Virus record (IMG/VR): IMGVR_UViG_3300025687_000024
Span: 1 to 64,000 of that record
Length of the DNA: 64,000 bases
Source of the DNA: a virus
Reading direction: 5' to 3' (one strand)
Part shown: positions 40,722-49,946 of the stretch, piece after piece
How positions within the stretch are numbered: position 1 is the first letter of the stretch
How the letters are laid out: each line of letters opens with the position of its first letter
The notes under the pieces: model-generated
The model's database searches: none
Seen by the model: the letters and a program-made list of their open reading frames with translations, nothing else
Told to the model about the DNA's origin: nothing
Position numbers and translations under genes: made by a program

Positions 40722-42071
40722 CTACTGGTTGAGAGCCGCGGCCTGGCGGAGGATCTTCCGGATCAGGCCCTTCTCGTACATGTGGGCGTAGGGGTCCGGG
40801 ACACCGACGTGATCGGCCACGCGCTGCAGCTCCTGCAGGGAGAGCGTGCGGAGCCAGTCCGCGGTGATCTCGTCGGGGATCTCGACGTCAGCGGAGCCGC
40901 TGGCGGCCGGCTGCTGGACCTGCTGCCGCGGGGCCTCCGGCTTCGGGTCCGCGGGCTGCTGGACGAGCTGCGCCTGATGCGCCGCCACCTGCACGGGGGA
41001 GGGCTCGGTGTTCTCGGCGGGCGCGGCCTCGTCCGCCCCGGCGTCGCCGATGAGGTTCGCGACCGCGCGCATGTCGTTCTTGATGTCGTTCGGCACCTCG
41101 GCGGGCTCGGCGTGCTCATCGACGAACATCATGAGCGTGGCGATCTGCTCGAGCACGATCTCCTGCATGCCGTAGAGGCTGACGAAGCCGCGAGCGAGCG
41201 TGCTGCGTGCCGTGGTGTTGAGGTCGTGCAGGTCGCCGAACATGCTCCGGAGCTCCTCGACCTGGCCCTGCATGGCCTCGGTCAGGCGCCCCTCCAGCTC
41301 CTCGAGGGCACCCGCGAGGGCCTCTCCGTCGATGCCCACCTGGACCTGCTGGACCGGCTGCTGCTGGACCTGCGGGGAGGGGTGCTCGGTGTGCGGGATG
41401 ATGACCTCATCCTCGGGGACCTGCTGCTGCTGCTGCTGCTGGACCTGCTGCGGGACCTGGGCCGCGTCTCCGATGAGCGCCTCCAAGCCCTCGACCAGCT
41501 TGGCGCGGTTGCGCCCGGCCTTCTCGACCTGCAGGAGGCTCTGGAGCGCGGGAACGTCCCAGTCGCCCACATGGCGGATGATGCTGGGGAAGCGCTTCCC
41601 GAGCAGCTCGTCGTAGTTCGGGGCCGCGGCGGCCTGCTGCTGGGCCTGCGGAGGCGGCTGGACCTGCTGCTGCTGAACCTGCTGCTCCTGCTGCTGCGGG
41701 GCCTGGCCCTGCTGCGGGGCAGCGCCGTCGGCCTGGGGGAACACCTGGGGGAAGAGCGAGACGTCGAGCCCCAGCTCGGTCATGATGCTCTCGTCGGCCA
41801 GGTCGTTCCGGGCGGCGGCCAGCGCCTCCATGACGGCGTCGGACTTGGGCCACTGGAGCCCGTTGTCGCCTTCCACGATGCAGGCCTTGTAGGAGAAGAT
41901 GCCCTCACGCTCGGCGTCGATGAGGGAGGCGAGGTCGGCGTTCCTGAACTGGGTGACGGACTTGGCCGCGGCCAGGCCGTTGCCGATGCCGAACACCAGC
42001 TGGGCGAGAGCGAGGATGTTCGGGCGCCGCTTGGCGGCGTCGGCGGTGGGGGTGTTGATGTCGATACTCAT
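40722..42071 (-). CDS. Gln-rich protein with C-terminal SAP-like helical domain
   Basis: A 449-residue protein. The first 115 residues are helical and mixed. Two low-complexity Gln/Pro stretches follow (about residues 120-150 and 215-245), one coded by (CAG)7 (CTG repeats on the plus strand at 41421-41441). A central helical region with Glu/Gln/Met (ALEELEGRLTEAMQGQVEEL) is coiled-coil-like. The last 50 residues (LRTLSLQELQRVADHVGVPD) look like a SAP or Rho-N-type DNA-binding helix pair. It is the last gene of the replication operon. A DNA-binding accessory or structural protein is possible. The domain call is moderate. Confidence 0.55.
   Translation of the reverse strand: MSIDINTPTADAAKRRPNILALAQLVFGIGNGLAAAKSVTQFRNADLASLIDAEREGIFSYKACIVEGDNGLQWPKSDAVMEALAAARNDLADESIMTELGLDVSLFPQVFPQADGAAPQQGQAPQQQEQQVQQQQVQPPPQAQQQAAAAPNYDELLGKRFPSIIRHVGDWDVPALQSLLQVEKAGRNRAKLVEGLEALIGDAAQVPQQVQQQQQQQVPEDEVIIPHTEHPSPQVQQQPVQQVQVGIDGEALAGALEELEGRLTEAMQGQVEELRSMFGDLHDLNTTARSTLARGFVSLYGMQEIVLEQIATLMMFVDEHAEPAEVPNDIKNDMRAVANLIGDAGADEAAPAENTEPSPVQVAAHQAQLVQQPADPKPEAPRQQVQQPAASGSADVEIPDEITADWLRTLSLQELQRVADHVGVPDPYAHMYEKGLIRKILRQAAALNQ
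41421..41441 (+). repeat. (CTG)7 trinucleotide repeat
   Basis: Seven CTG triplets in a row, coding for seven Gln on the minus strand in the protein at 40722-42071. Such runs can expand or contract during replication. It is a repeat inside a gene, not a CRISPR array. Confidence 0.9.
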
Positions 42072-42083
42072 CTTCTGCGTCCT

Positions 42084-42533
42084 CTACTGTGGGGTCACCT
42101 TGCGGTGGTTGGCGGTGTAGCACTCAACGACGCGGTTGTGCGGGCACTGGAAGCACTCGAAGCCGCAGGTGCTGGCGGAAGGCATGATCTGGGTGTTGCC
42201 GTGGGTGAACTCGTAGGTGCGCTCGCGCACTACTTCGAGTGGGTCGGGGGTCTCGATGGGCTCTCCCAGTAGGAGAGCGATGAGGTCTTCTCGGGGGAGC
42301 TGCCTGCTGGCCGACGCGTGCCCTTGCATCTGGCACAACTGGGCGATCTCCGTGGTGCTCATATCGTTGACGAGGGTGAAGTCGAGGCAGATTTCGTCCG
42401 CCTTCTTCTTTCGCTTCCGGGCCATGGGTCCTTCCTCGGGGAACAGCTCTTCCAGCTCGGCGATCCGGCTCTCCATGCGCTCGAGCTGGGAGTGCATGTC
42501 GAGTACGAGCCTAACCAGCCGCTCCTGCTTCAT
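42084..42533 (-). CDS. Helical protein with C-terminal four-cysteine motif
   Basis: A 149-residue protein on the minus strand. The N-terminal 35 residues form a coiled coil (LVLDMHSQLERMESRIAELE), followed by a basic patch ARKRKKK. The C-terminus carries CGFECFQCPHNRVVEC, four cysteines that could hold zinc or an Fe-S cluster. Its 3' neighbour is the Gln-rich gene. Its 5' end overlaps the RusA-like gene by 23 bases. Likely a DNA-associated accessory protein. Family not recognised. Confidence 0.6.
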   Translation of the reverse strand: MKQERLVRLVLDMHSQLERMESRIAELEELFPEEGPMARKRKKKADEICLDFTLVNDMSTTEIAQLCQMQGHASASRQLPREDLIALLLGEPIETPDPLEVVRERTYEFTHGNTQIMPSASTCGFECFQCPHNRVVECYTANHRKVTPQ

Positions 42534-42969
42534 GGGGGTCGTCCTCCAGCGCGGAAGGGTAGAGGTAAGCGACCACGCGTGGTCCTTGTGAGTAGGCTTC
42601 CCGCTTATGCAGGAGAACGTCGAAGTTATTCCGGTCGCTCAGGCCCACCAGCTTGGCGATGCAGTCCTCTACCAGCTTGATGAGGTTGGACACGTCGACG
42701 TTCTTGTAGGGGTGCTTGGTCTTCGCCTTCACGCCCCAGGAGAGGTTGTAGAGGTCTTCGGGGGCGATGTAGAACCAGACCTCGAGGGTGTAGGCCTGCT
42801 CCCGCTCTACTCGGATAGCGAGGAAGTCCTTGGTGGACATCCCTCCTTGGGCGGCGAGGAAGGCCTGCCTCCAGTTCCTACCTGCCGTGGTGAGGATCTT
42901 GCGTCCCCGGGCCACGGTGTAGAGCTTGTTGACGGACACGGGGAGGGCGGGGAACTGGAAGCAGTACAT
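42511..42969 (-). CDS. RusA-like Holliday junction resolvase
   Basis: A 152-residue protein. The order of elements fits RusA: N-terminal PVSVNKLYTVARGRKILT, a strand with a Tyr-rich hydrophobic core (YTLEVWFYIAP), then the metal-binding core VDVSNLIKLVEDCIAKLVG with a following acidic segment DRNNFDVLLHKREAYSQGP. In RusA three conserved Asp bind the metal; here D in DVSN, D in EDCI and D in DRNN are candidates. It resolves branched DNA made by recombination. The TGA/ATG overlap (TGATG) couples it to the upstream gene. Good pattern match, length is a little above average. Confidence 0.75.
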   Translation of the reverse strand: MYCFQFPALPVSVNKLYTVARGRKILTTAGRNWRQAFLAAQGGMSTKDFLAIRVEREQAYTLEVWFYIAPEDLYNLSWGVKAKTKHPYKNVDVSNLIKLVEDCIAKLVGLSDRNNFDVLLHKREAYSQGPRVVAYLYPSALEDDPHEAGAAG

Positions 42970-43592
42970 CAGCGGGGCCTACGCCAGCGCTGGGGGTTGA
43001 CGACCGGCGCGGTGCGCTCCTGCCGATCCTGGTTCTCGACGTCCTGGGCCTTCCTGGTCTGCTCACGGGAGATGAGGTTGAGGGAGCGCTTCATCTGCTC
43101 GAACCGCTCCTGCGTCTTGCGCATGTAGACCTCCATGCGCAGCAGGCCAGCGTCGGCGGAGACGAAGCGCTCATCCATGTCGATCTTGGCGTCCAGCATG
43201 GCCGCTGCGATGCCGCAGTCCTCCTTGTAGTAGATCTTCAGCGCACTCTGAAGCACCCGGACAGTTCGGGACTGGACCAGGTGCATGGCCTTGGAGCGCA
43301 TGTACTCGGCGGACAGGTAGTTGGTCCAGCCGCTGGCGTAGCCGAAGAGCTTGCCCAGTGTGACCAGGTCGAGCTCGGTGACGTCGGCGGGCACGATGGG
43401 GTCCCCGTTCTCAGCGAACTCGATGTGGCCCTCGAGGCCAGTCGGGAGCGCGGGGATGGGGAGCCTGTCGCTGATCGCACGTTCGGCCAAGCTGCGGTCG
43501 ACATCGTCGATGATGTTGTCGTAGATGTCGATGAGCTCGTCGATGCGGACGTTGCTCGGGACGGGGAACGCGGCACCGCCTGTGTGGGACAT
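42969..43592 (-). CDS. Possible UvsY-like recombination mediator
   Basis: A 207-residue helical protein starting ATG 43590-43592, with AGGAGG close upstream and overlap TGATG with the nuclease gene. A longer start at 43658 was rejected because it overlaps the nuclease gene. The second half has the features of phage UvsY-type mediators: a Tyr/Ala helix (YASGWTNYLSAEYMRSKAMH), a long basic helix with Gln/Arg, and a final helix (FEQMKRSLNLISREQTRKAQ). It lies between a RusA-like enzyme and a Cas4-like nuclease in an operon with RecA. UvsY loads RecA-type proteins on SSB-coated DNA. Homology is tentative. Confidence 0.4.
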   Translation of the reverse strand: MSHTGGAAFPVPSNVRIDELIDIYDNIIDDVDRSLAERAISDRLPIPALPTGLEGHIEFAENGDPIVPADVTELDLVTLGKLFGYASGWTNYLSAEYMRSKAMHLVQSRTVRVLQSALKIYYKEDCGIAAAMLDAKIDMDERFVSADAGLLRMEVYMRKTQERFEQMKRSLNLISREQTRKAQDVENQDRQERTAPVVNPQRWRRPR

Positions 43593-44911
43593 CAGAACCT
43601 CCTCTGCCGCTTGTACGCAGCGGGCTTGCAGGTCCACATGTAGGGGCACTCCCCGCACTTGGACTTGATGTCGATCTGCGGGGGGAGCAGGCCCTGTTGG
43701 ACCGTCTTGATGATGTGGGCGCAGCGGGTGGCTGTCTTCTTCCAGGACACCCGGTTGTGCGGCGTCACGAACTGCTTCATGACGCCCTCTTCCTTGTTGA
43801 CGTAGAGGTAGAGGACGCGCTCCAAGCCGAGCAAGGCGCAGTAGATGTTGGCCTGGTCAACATGCTCGCGCTTCGCCTTGGTGAACTTCTTGTAGCTGCT
43901 GCCCCCCGCACTCTTGATCTCGTAGCCGAGCACGTCTTCCTGCCCGTCACAGTGCCCGGTGATCTTGAGTTGCTCGTGCTGGACACGCACTTCCTCCTGG
44001 AAGGCGTCTCCCTTGGCGATGGCCAGGGCCATCTGCACGATGTCGTGGAGCGCGTGCCCGGCGTTGAAGATGCGGCGCAGGTGCGACGAGATCTGCCCCA
44101 TCTGACGGATGCCCATGAGGCCATAGGCGATGCGGCGGTCGCAGGGCGTCATGGAGAGCTCGGACGGATGGATGCAGTGCGTAGCCCGCCCCGAGTCCTT
44201 GAAGTTCAGGCTGAACAGGTACCTGTCGAGCTCGATGATGATGTCGGTGGTGGGCACCGCCCGGATGCCGTTGCTCGGCCAAGGGTCGGGAGGGCCGAAG
44301 CGGTCTGCATCACACTTGGTGGCGTAGGGGCAGGCCGCGCAGTCGTTGTCGGACGCTGTCCCGCCGGGGAAGCCCTCACCGCGCCAGAGGCTCGCCAGGT
44401 AGGCAGGTACCTTCGCCACAGCTTTCCCGGCCTCGTCGATGTCCGTGAGCGTCCAGGCTGACCACTTCTGCGTGTTGCGGTCCACCAGGATGACGATGAC
44501 TGCCTCCGCGCCGAGCATGTGGGCGCGGGCCGCTGCGATGAGCTTGGAGCGCGCAGGGAACTGGGGGAACACCCGGGTGGACTCGTGGGAGAGCATCACG
44601 GGAAGTCCGTCGAGGTAGCCCAGGTGCTGTACTTGTACCCCGGAGTACAGCGTAGGAGCTGCGCGAGAGAAGCGGGTGGGGAAGCACGCGGCCAGGTAGC
44701 GCTGCACGTGCTCCCCGAACTTGTACTCGTAGAGCCGCAGCAGGACCTTGGCGGGATCCTCGAGGCGGTCGGGTTCTTCCCCGATGAGCTGTAGGTAGAG
44801 GCGCCAGCTGCACGGCGTCTTGACGACGTCAGCGACCTCTACCTCTTGGGGGTAGCTGCCGATGCGGCTCAGCACCTGCTCAACGGCTGCTACTGCGTCC
44901 ACTGTCTGCAT
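43592..44911 (-). CDS. Tandem Cas4/RecB-like PD-(D/E)XK nuclease with two Fe-S sites
   Basis: A 439-residue protein made of two similar halves. The C-terminal half has a full Cas4-like set: C257 (TPCDRR), GHCDG with D322, EIK (E331, K333), then H350/Q353/Y357 (HVDQANIY), then C419, C422 and C428. The N-terminal half repeats it: C34 (TPCSWR), GYLDG with D101, E110 but no lysine at the EIK place, then C191, C194 and C200. So both halves keep four Fe-S cysteines, but only the C-terminal half looks catalytic. Such enzymes process DNA ends. The Shine-Dalgarno AGGAGA precedes ATG 44911. It overlaps the next gene by 32 bases. Confidence 0.8.
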   Translation of the reverse strand: MQTVDAVAAVEQVLSRIGSYPQEVEVADVVKTPCSWRLYLQLIGEEPDRLEDPAKVLLRLYEYKFGEHVQRYLAACFPTRFSRAAPTLYSGVQVQHLGYLDGLPVMLSHESTRVFPQFPARSKLIAAARAHMLGAEAVIVILVDRNTQKWSAWTLTDIDEAGKAVAKVPAYLASLWRGEGFPGGTASDNDCAACPYATKCDADRFGPPDPWPSNGIRAVPTTDIIIELDRYLFSLNFKDSGRATHCIHPSELSMTPCDRRIAYGLMGIRQMGQISSHLRRIFNAGHALHDIVQMALAIAKGDAFQEEVRVQHEQLKITGHCDGQEDVLGYEIKSAGGSSYKKFTKAKREHVDQANIYCALLGLERVLYLYVNKEEGVMKQFVTPHNRVSWKKTATRCAHIIKTVQQGLLPPQIDIKSKCGECPYMWTCKPAAYKRQRRF

Positions 44912-45487
44912 GGAATCTCCTGAAGGCGGCTTCCGACATGACCACGGCCCGGGGTTCCAAGGGGATCTCCAAGGGCTCGGGGTAGTCGTGTCGTGCGAAG
45001 GTCACACCCCCGCGGGTGAGCGGGAGGGCCCCGCGGTCGGGTAGGTGCCCCTCCAAAGCTGCAGCTCGGGCGAGGACGATGGTGATGTGGGGGTGCTGGG
45101 TGAACACGACACGCAGGAGGGGTTCCTCGCCGGCGGCGAGGGCTCCTTGGACGAAGTCAGTCCAGGTGGAGCCCTTCAGCCGGTAGCGGTCGCTGCGAGT
45201 ACTCTTGTTCTCGACGCGCCACGCGCCGAGCGTCCGGACGTCGCCGTCCATGTTCTCGGCGCCAGAGCGCAGGGTCTCTCGGCCTCCAACCAGGGCGGCA
45301 GCTCCCTTCTCGGTAGAGCGCCAGGCCTGCTTCTTGAGGTGCTTGGGTTGTGCCCGCTTCTTGCGTGGGCAGTCGTCGGCGTGGTCGATCCCGTCCAGGA
45401 TGTTGGCGGTCCTGTTCTTCAGGACGCGCTTGACCCGGACGGGTCCCTCGCGGCCGCACAGTAGGCAGCGGCTCTGGCGCCAGTCGC

Positions 45488-45491
<4 letters not shown>
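44880..45491 (-). CDS. Zinc-finger PD-(D/E)XK resolvase-like protein
   Basis: A 203-residue protein. It starts with CLLCGREG and another Cys pair region later (DDCPRKK), a likely zinc finger. The middle resembles a PD-(D/E)XK Holliday-junction-resolvase fold: [20 protein letters not shown] followed by KST, with D in GDVR and the E-x-K pair in VENKS. Later Lys/Arg/Gln and hydrophobic strands complete the core. It lies between the Cas4-like nuclease and RecA, with a 4-base overlap to RecA. It may nick or resolve recombination intermediates. The nuclease core match is good but not decisive. Confidence 0.6.
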
Positions 45492-46554
<1,063 letters not shown>

Positions 46555-46555
<1 letters not shown>

Positions 46556-46701
46556 TACTTCTTCTCCTCACGCACGGGCTGCTTGCGCTCGCGGACTTCG
46601 CCCTTCTCGGGGCGGGACAGCTGCTTGGCCTGGGCTTCGGCCGCGGCGTGGGCCTTCTTCTCCATGTCGGTCTGGACGACACCGTGCTTCTCGATGGTCA
46701 T
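46555..46701 (-). CDS. Small charged protein between polA-like and recA
   Basis: A 48-residue protein, too short for many gene finders. ATG 46699-46701 follows an AGGAG at normal distance and TAG 46555-46557 overlaps the RecA GTG by one base. It is Lys/Glu-rich ([20 protein letters not shown], ending in VREEKK), so a single charged helix is likely. Its position between polymerase and RecA makes a DNA-related helper possible, but nothing shows it. Confidence 0.6.
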
Positions 46702-46720
46702 GGCGGACTCCTGGTGGGCC

Positions 46721-48613
46721 TTAGCCCTTGGCGGCTCCCCAGTTCTCCACAGCGGCAGGCTCTGCCGGCAGGGGAACGGGGAGGGGTTGATCGAAGGGAC
46801 GCTCCATCACGTACTGGACGTACTCCATGGCCTCGGCGTGGGTTTCCCGCGGGCCGCAGAAGACGAGCTCGTCGTGCACCTGCAGGCGCAGGGTCGTACC
46901 GAGCTCGTGCACGAGGTAGGCGTCGTTGTTGAGGCGGATCATCGCTTTCTTCACGATGTCCGCAGCGCTGCCCTGGATGGGCGCGTTGATGGCCTGGTTC
47001 TCTGCGTGCCCTCGCAGGCGCCAGTTCTTGGCCTTCGCTTTGGACAGCCGCCGCAGGCGGCCACAGATGGTCTGCACGTACCCCTTCTTGCGCGCGTGCT
47101 CGATCATCGAGTCCATGTAGGTCTGCACCCCGGGGTAGATGGCGAGGTACTGGTCGATGTAGCCCTGGGCCTCTTCCCGAGACACTACGCGACCCAGCTT
47201 CTGCGTGAGCTGGACAGCCAGGCCCACCGAGGTGATCCCGTAGACGATACCGAAGCCGACGTTCTTGGCTCCCTGACGCATCTGGAGCGCGATGGCGTCC
47301 CCGATGGCCTTGAGCGCGACGAACTCGTCGTATTCGATGCCCATCATCATCGCCGCCGTGAACGAGTGCATGTCCAGGCCTTCGTTGATGGCACGGATCA
47401 TGGTCGGGTCGTTCGCGAAGCACGCGAGGATGCGCATCTCCAGCTGGGCATAGTCTGCGACGATGAGCAACTGGCTCGGGTCGTCAGGCACGAAGACGGA
47501 GCGGATGCCGTGGGGGTCGTTGTCCGGGCGAGGGACGTTCTGGAGGTTGGGGTCGGACGAGCCGAGACGGCCCGTGAGCTTCGTAGCGGAGTACGTAGTG
47601 TGGATGCGCCCGTCGGCCTGAATCCACTTCGCCAGGCCCTCGGCGTAGGTGCCCTTGAGCTTCGACGCCTTTCGGTACTGCAGGATGAGCTCGCACTCCT
47701 TGACTCCCTGGCCCACGAAGTACTTCAGCGTCTTCTCGTCACAGCTCGGGTCCCCTCCGGGGGTCTTGCTTCGCGGCGTCAGGCCGAGGTCGCGGAACAG
47801 CAGTTCGCGCACCTGCTTGGTGCTGTTCGGGTTGAAAGGCTTCCCGACCATGCAGTTGAGCTCGAAGGCGACATCGTCCATCTCCCGCTGGAGAGAGACT
47901 CCCATGTGCTCGAGCCCATCCCGGTCCACGCGGATACCGCGCCGTTCCATGTCGAAGAGGCACAGCAGCTGCGGTTCTTCGGTGTCCCAGTAGTGGCTGA
48001 GCAGGGTGGTGTCGAGGTCAGGCCACAGGCGCACCTGGCCCAGCTTCTCCATGTGGTGCTCGGCCAGCTTGCGGGTCACCCACGGGTCCAGGGACGCATA
48101 GTCGAGGAACTTGGCCCAGAGGGCGTGCCCAGGCTGGACCTCGCGAGGGTCGGCCTTGCCGAACAGCTCCTTGTACTTGCCCATCGGGATGCCGAAGTAG
48201 TCCCACGAGCACTGGTCGAGGCTGTGGCGGTTCTCCCGCGTGTCCTCGTCGTAGAGGAAGTCCCCCATGAGCGTGTCGAAGGTGTGGCCCCCCACCGCGA
48301 TGCCTGCGTTGGCGAAGCGGTGGAAGTCGTACTTCATGTTGTGCATCGCCTTGACGCTGTGCTCGTTCTCCAGCACGGGGGCGAAGTGGCGCAGGTAGCG
48401 GTACGGCACCAGGTAGCGGGTGTACTCGTCCGGACTCAGGCCCGTGTACAGGGCCTGGTCCGTCATGTTGGTGTAGATGGTGGTGCTGAGGATCTGCAGG
48501 GTCTCGGTGTCGGCACCCAGCAGGGTAGCGTCCATGCAGCGCCGTACACTCTCCTCCACAGCTTCGGGGGTGTCCACATAGACGGGCGGCGGCGCCGCGG
48601 TCACGAACTCCAT
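46721..48613 (-). CDS. Family A DNA polymerase with 3'-5' exonuclease
   Basis: A 630-residue protein. Exonuclease motifs: D35/E37 in GADTETL, D96 in NMKYDFHRF, Y172/D176 in DYASLDPWV. Polymerase motif A is DYAQLEMRIL (D387), motif B is RQGAKNVGFGIVYG (R446, K450, F454, Y458), motif C is LQVHDELVF (H580-D-E). All catalytic residues are present, including Phe at the E. coli F762 position. There is no 5'-3' exonuclease domain, as in many phage enzymes. ATG 48611-48613 overlaps the previous stop. Replicates the phage genome together with the primase and helicase of this operon. Confidence 0.95.
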   Translation of the reverse strand: MEFVTAAPPPVYVDTPEAVEESVRRCMDATLLGADTETLQILSTTIYTNMTDQALYTGLSPDEYTRYLVPYRYLRHFAPVLENEHSVKAMHNMKYDFHRFANAGIAVGGHTFDTLMGDFLYDEDTRENRHSLDQCSWDYFGIPMGKYKELFGKADPREVQPGHALWAKFLDYASLDPWVTRKLAEHHMEKLGQVRLWPDLDTTLLSHYWDTEEPQLLCLFDMERRGIRVDRDGLEHMGVSLQREMDDVAFELNCMVGKPFNPNSTKQVRELLFRDLGLTPRSKTPGGDPSCDEKTLKYFVGQGVKECELILQYRKASKLKGTYAEGLAKWIQADGRIHTTYSATKLTGRLGSSDPNLQNVPRPDNDPHGIRSVFVPDDPSQLLIVADYAQLEMRILACFANDPTMIRAINEGLDMHSFTAAMMMGIEYDEFVALKAIGDAIALQMRQGAKNVGFGIVYGITSVGLAVQLTQKLGRVVSREEAQGYIDQYLAIYPGVQTYMDSMIEHARKKGYVQTICGRLRRLSKAKAKNWRLRGHAENQAINAPIQGSAADIVKKAMIRLNNDAYLVHELGTTLRLQVHDELVFCGPRETHAEAMEYVQYVMERPFDQPLPVPLPAEPAAVENWGAAKG

Positions 48614-49767
48614 CAGGCGACTCCTTCGAGCTGATCGGTGAGTTGTACGAGGGCCGGGAGATCTCCCATGGGGAGGTCCTCGCCGAGCAGGGCAGATAGG
48701 GTCTCGAGGGCGGTGCAGTACAGCCTGGCGTTACGCTGCATGTTCTTGACCCACCAGTCCGCGGGAGGCTCTCGGCGGTGCTGGATGTCGTCTACGCGGG
48801 CAGCGACATTCTCGAGCAGCCGGCGGTGGTTCTCCCGGTAGGCCTCGGGCGCGCGCGCCTCTATCTCCTGCACGATGTCTGCGTCGGAGATGCCGTGCCA
48901 GCGTAGCGACGAGACGGCGACCTTCATCTCCCAGGAGATCTGCCCGTTCTCCAGGCGCAGCTTCCACGGGTTGTCCTGGTCGAAGCGCAGGGGATCGTAG
49001 GTCTCCAGGCAGGACAGCAGGCGCTCCCAGGACAGCATCTCACCTGCCCAGCAGGCGCGGGAGGCGTGCACCCACAGGGGCCTCCCGTCTGCCGACGTGG
49101 TGCCGCTGTGCGCCTTCGCGTTGCGGTCCCGTTCGGGGTGGAGGTACCCCATGACCTGGTGCTCCGGGTGGAACAGCACGAGGGGAGGTGGGGCGTCGAG
49201 CGGGGGCTCGCTGTCGTAGATCGCTTCGGGGGAGGGCACGAATACCTGGACACCCGCCGCATGCAGGTGGCGGAACACCGGAGCGCTGATGCTCGCGTAG
49301 ATCTCGCCGTCGTTGTAGACGTAGTAGAGCTCCTTGTCGCGCAGGGGAACGGGGGTGTCGCGCTCCTGCTCGGAGTCGTACACCGTCGTCATCTTGCCCG
49401 CGACGTACGCTTCGGTCATCGAAGCGTGCATGTCTCGGCGGGTGAGCACGTCGTAGCGGGGTAGGCCTGCAGTCGCGGCGGTGATGGTGGGGACGTTGTA
49501 GCCCTCGGCCATCACGGGGACGAACTTGCGGCAGTAGGGGGGAAGGAACCTGTCAGGAGTGATGCTGCTGGCGTAGATGACGCGCCAGTCAACCGGGGCA
49601 TCGCCCGCCTGGGCCAGGATGTCCCTGGCGTGGGCGGGCAGCAAGCCGCTGTGCGGGAGGAGTAGGCACCACTGCGTGTTGCCCAGGTACACCCGCCCGT
49701 CGTCGAGCTGCAGCAGCACGACGTTGTCACCCATCTGGCGGGTTGACTCCTTGCTCAAAAAGAACAC
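48613..49767 (-). CDS. Conserved replication-operon protein, unknown
   Basis: A 384-residue protein starting at GTG 49767, with AGAGGAGG close upstream. ATG at residue 12 is an alternative start. The N-terminal half is beta-rich (NVVLLQLDDGRVYLGNTQWC) with several Tyr and Pro; the C-terminal half is helical and Trp/Arg rich (DIVQEIEARAPEAYRENHRR). No Walker, zinc or nuclease motif is seen. It is coupled to the polymerase by TGATG. It may be a polymerase partner or clamp-like protein, but this is only from position. Confidence 0.55.
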   Translation of the reverse strand: MFFLSKESTRQMGDNVVLLQLDDGRVYLGNTQWCLLLPHSGLLPAHARDILAQAGDAPVDWRVIYASSITPDRFLPPYCRKFVPVMAEGYNVPTITAATAGLPRYDVLTRRDMHASMTEAYVAGKMTTVYDSEQERDTPVPLRDKELYYVYNDGEIYASISAPVFRHLHAAGVQVFVPSPEAIYDSEPPLDAPPPLVLFHPEHQVMGYLHPERDRNAKAHSGTTSADGRPLWVHASRACWAGEMLSWERLLSCLETYDPLRFDQDNPWKLRLENGQISWEMKVAVSSLRWHGISDADIVQEIEARAPEAYRENHRRLLENVAARVDDIQHRREPPADWWVKNMQRNARLYCTALETLSALLGEDLPMGDLPALVQLTDQLEGVA

Positions 49768-49942
49768 TCAGCCTCCTCTTGGGACGCACGGCGAGGGTGT
49801 GGCACAGGCGGAGGTAGGCCTCGTAGGACCTCCTCGCCTGTGCCACGTCACCGAGCTCGAGTTGTACGAGGGTGTGCATGTGGGCCAGGGCCAAGCGGTG
49901 CCTCAAGCACCGCAGGGCGTCTGACCGCTCATGCCAGCCCAT
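49727..49942 (-). CDS. Small TPR-like helical protein
   Basis: A 71-residue protein on the minus strand. The segment LAHMHTLVQLELGDVAQARR followed by SYEAYLRLC fits a single tetratricopeptide-like helical pair. The ends are basic. The start ATG 49942 lacks a good Shine-Dalgarno but it is close to the stop of the SSB-like gene. It overlaps the next gene by 41 bases. Codon use looks coding. May be an adaptor protein; unproven. Confidence 0.45.
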   Translation of the reverse strand: MGWHERSDALRCLRHRLALAHMHTLVQLELGDVAQARRSYEAYLRLCHTLAVRPKRRLSVLFEQGVNPPDG

Positions 49943-49946
49943 CTAT

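Noticed and set aside
41330-41720. CTG-rich repeats looking like a CRISPR or satellite
   Set aside because: In frame with a Gln-rich protein; no regular spacer structure.
42969-43658. Longer start for the UvsY-like protein
   Set aside because: The extra residues overlap the nuclease gene and the inner ATG has AGGAGG and a TGATG overlap.
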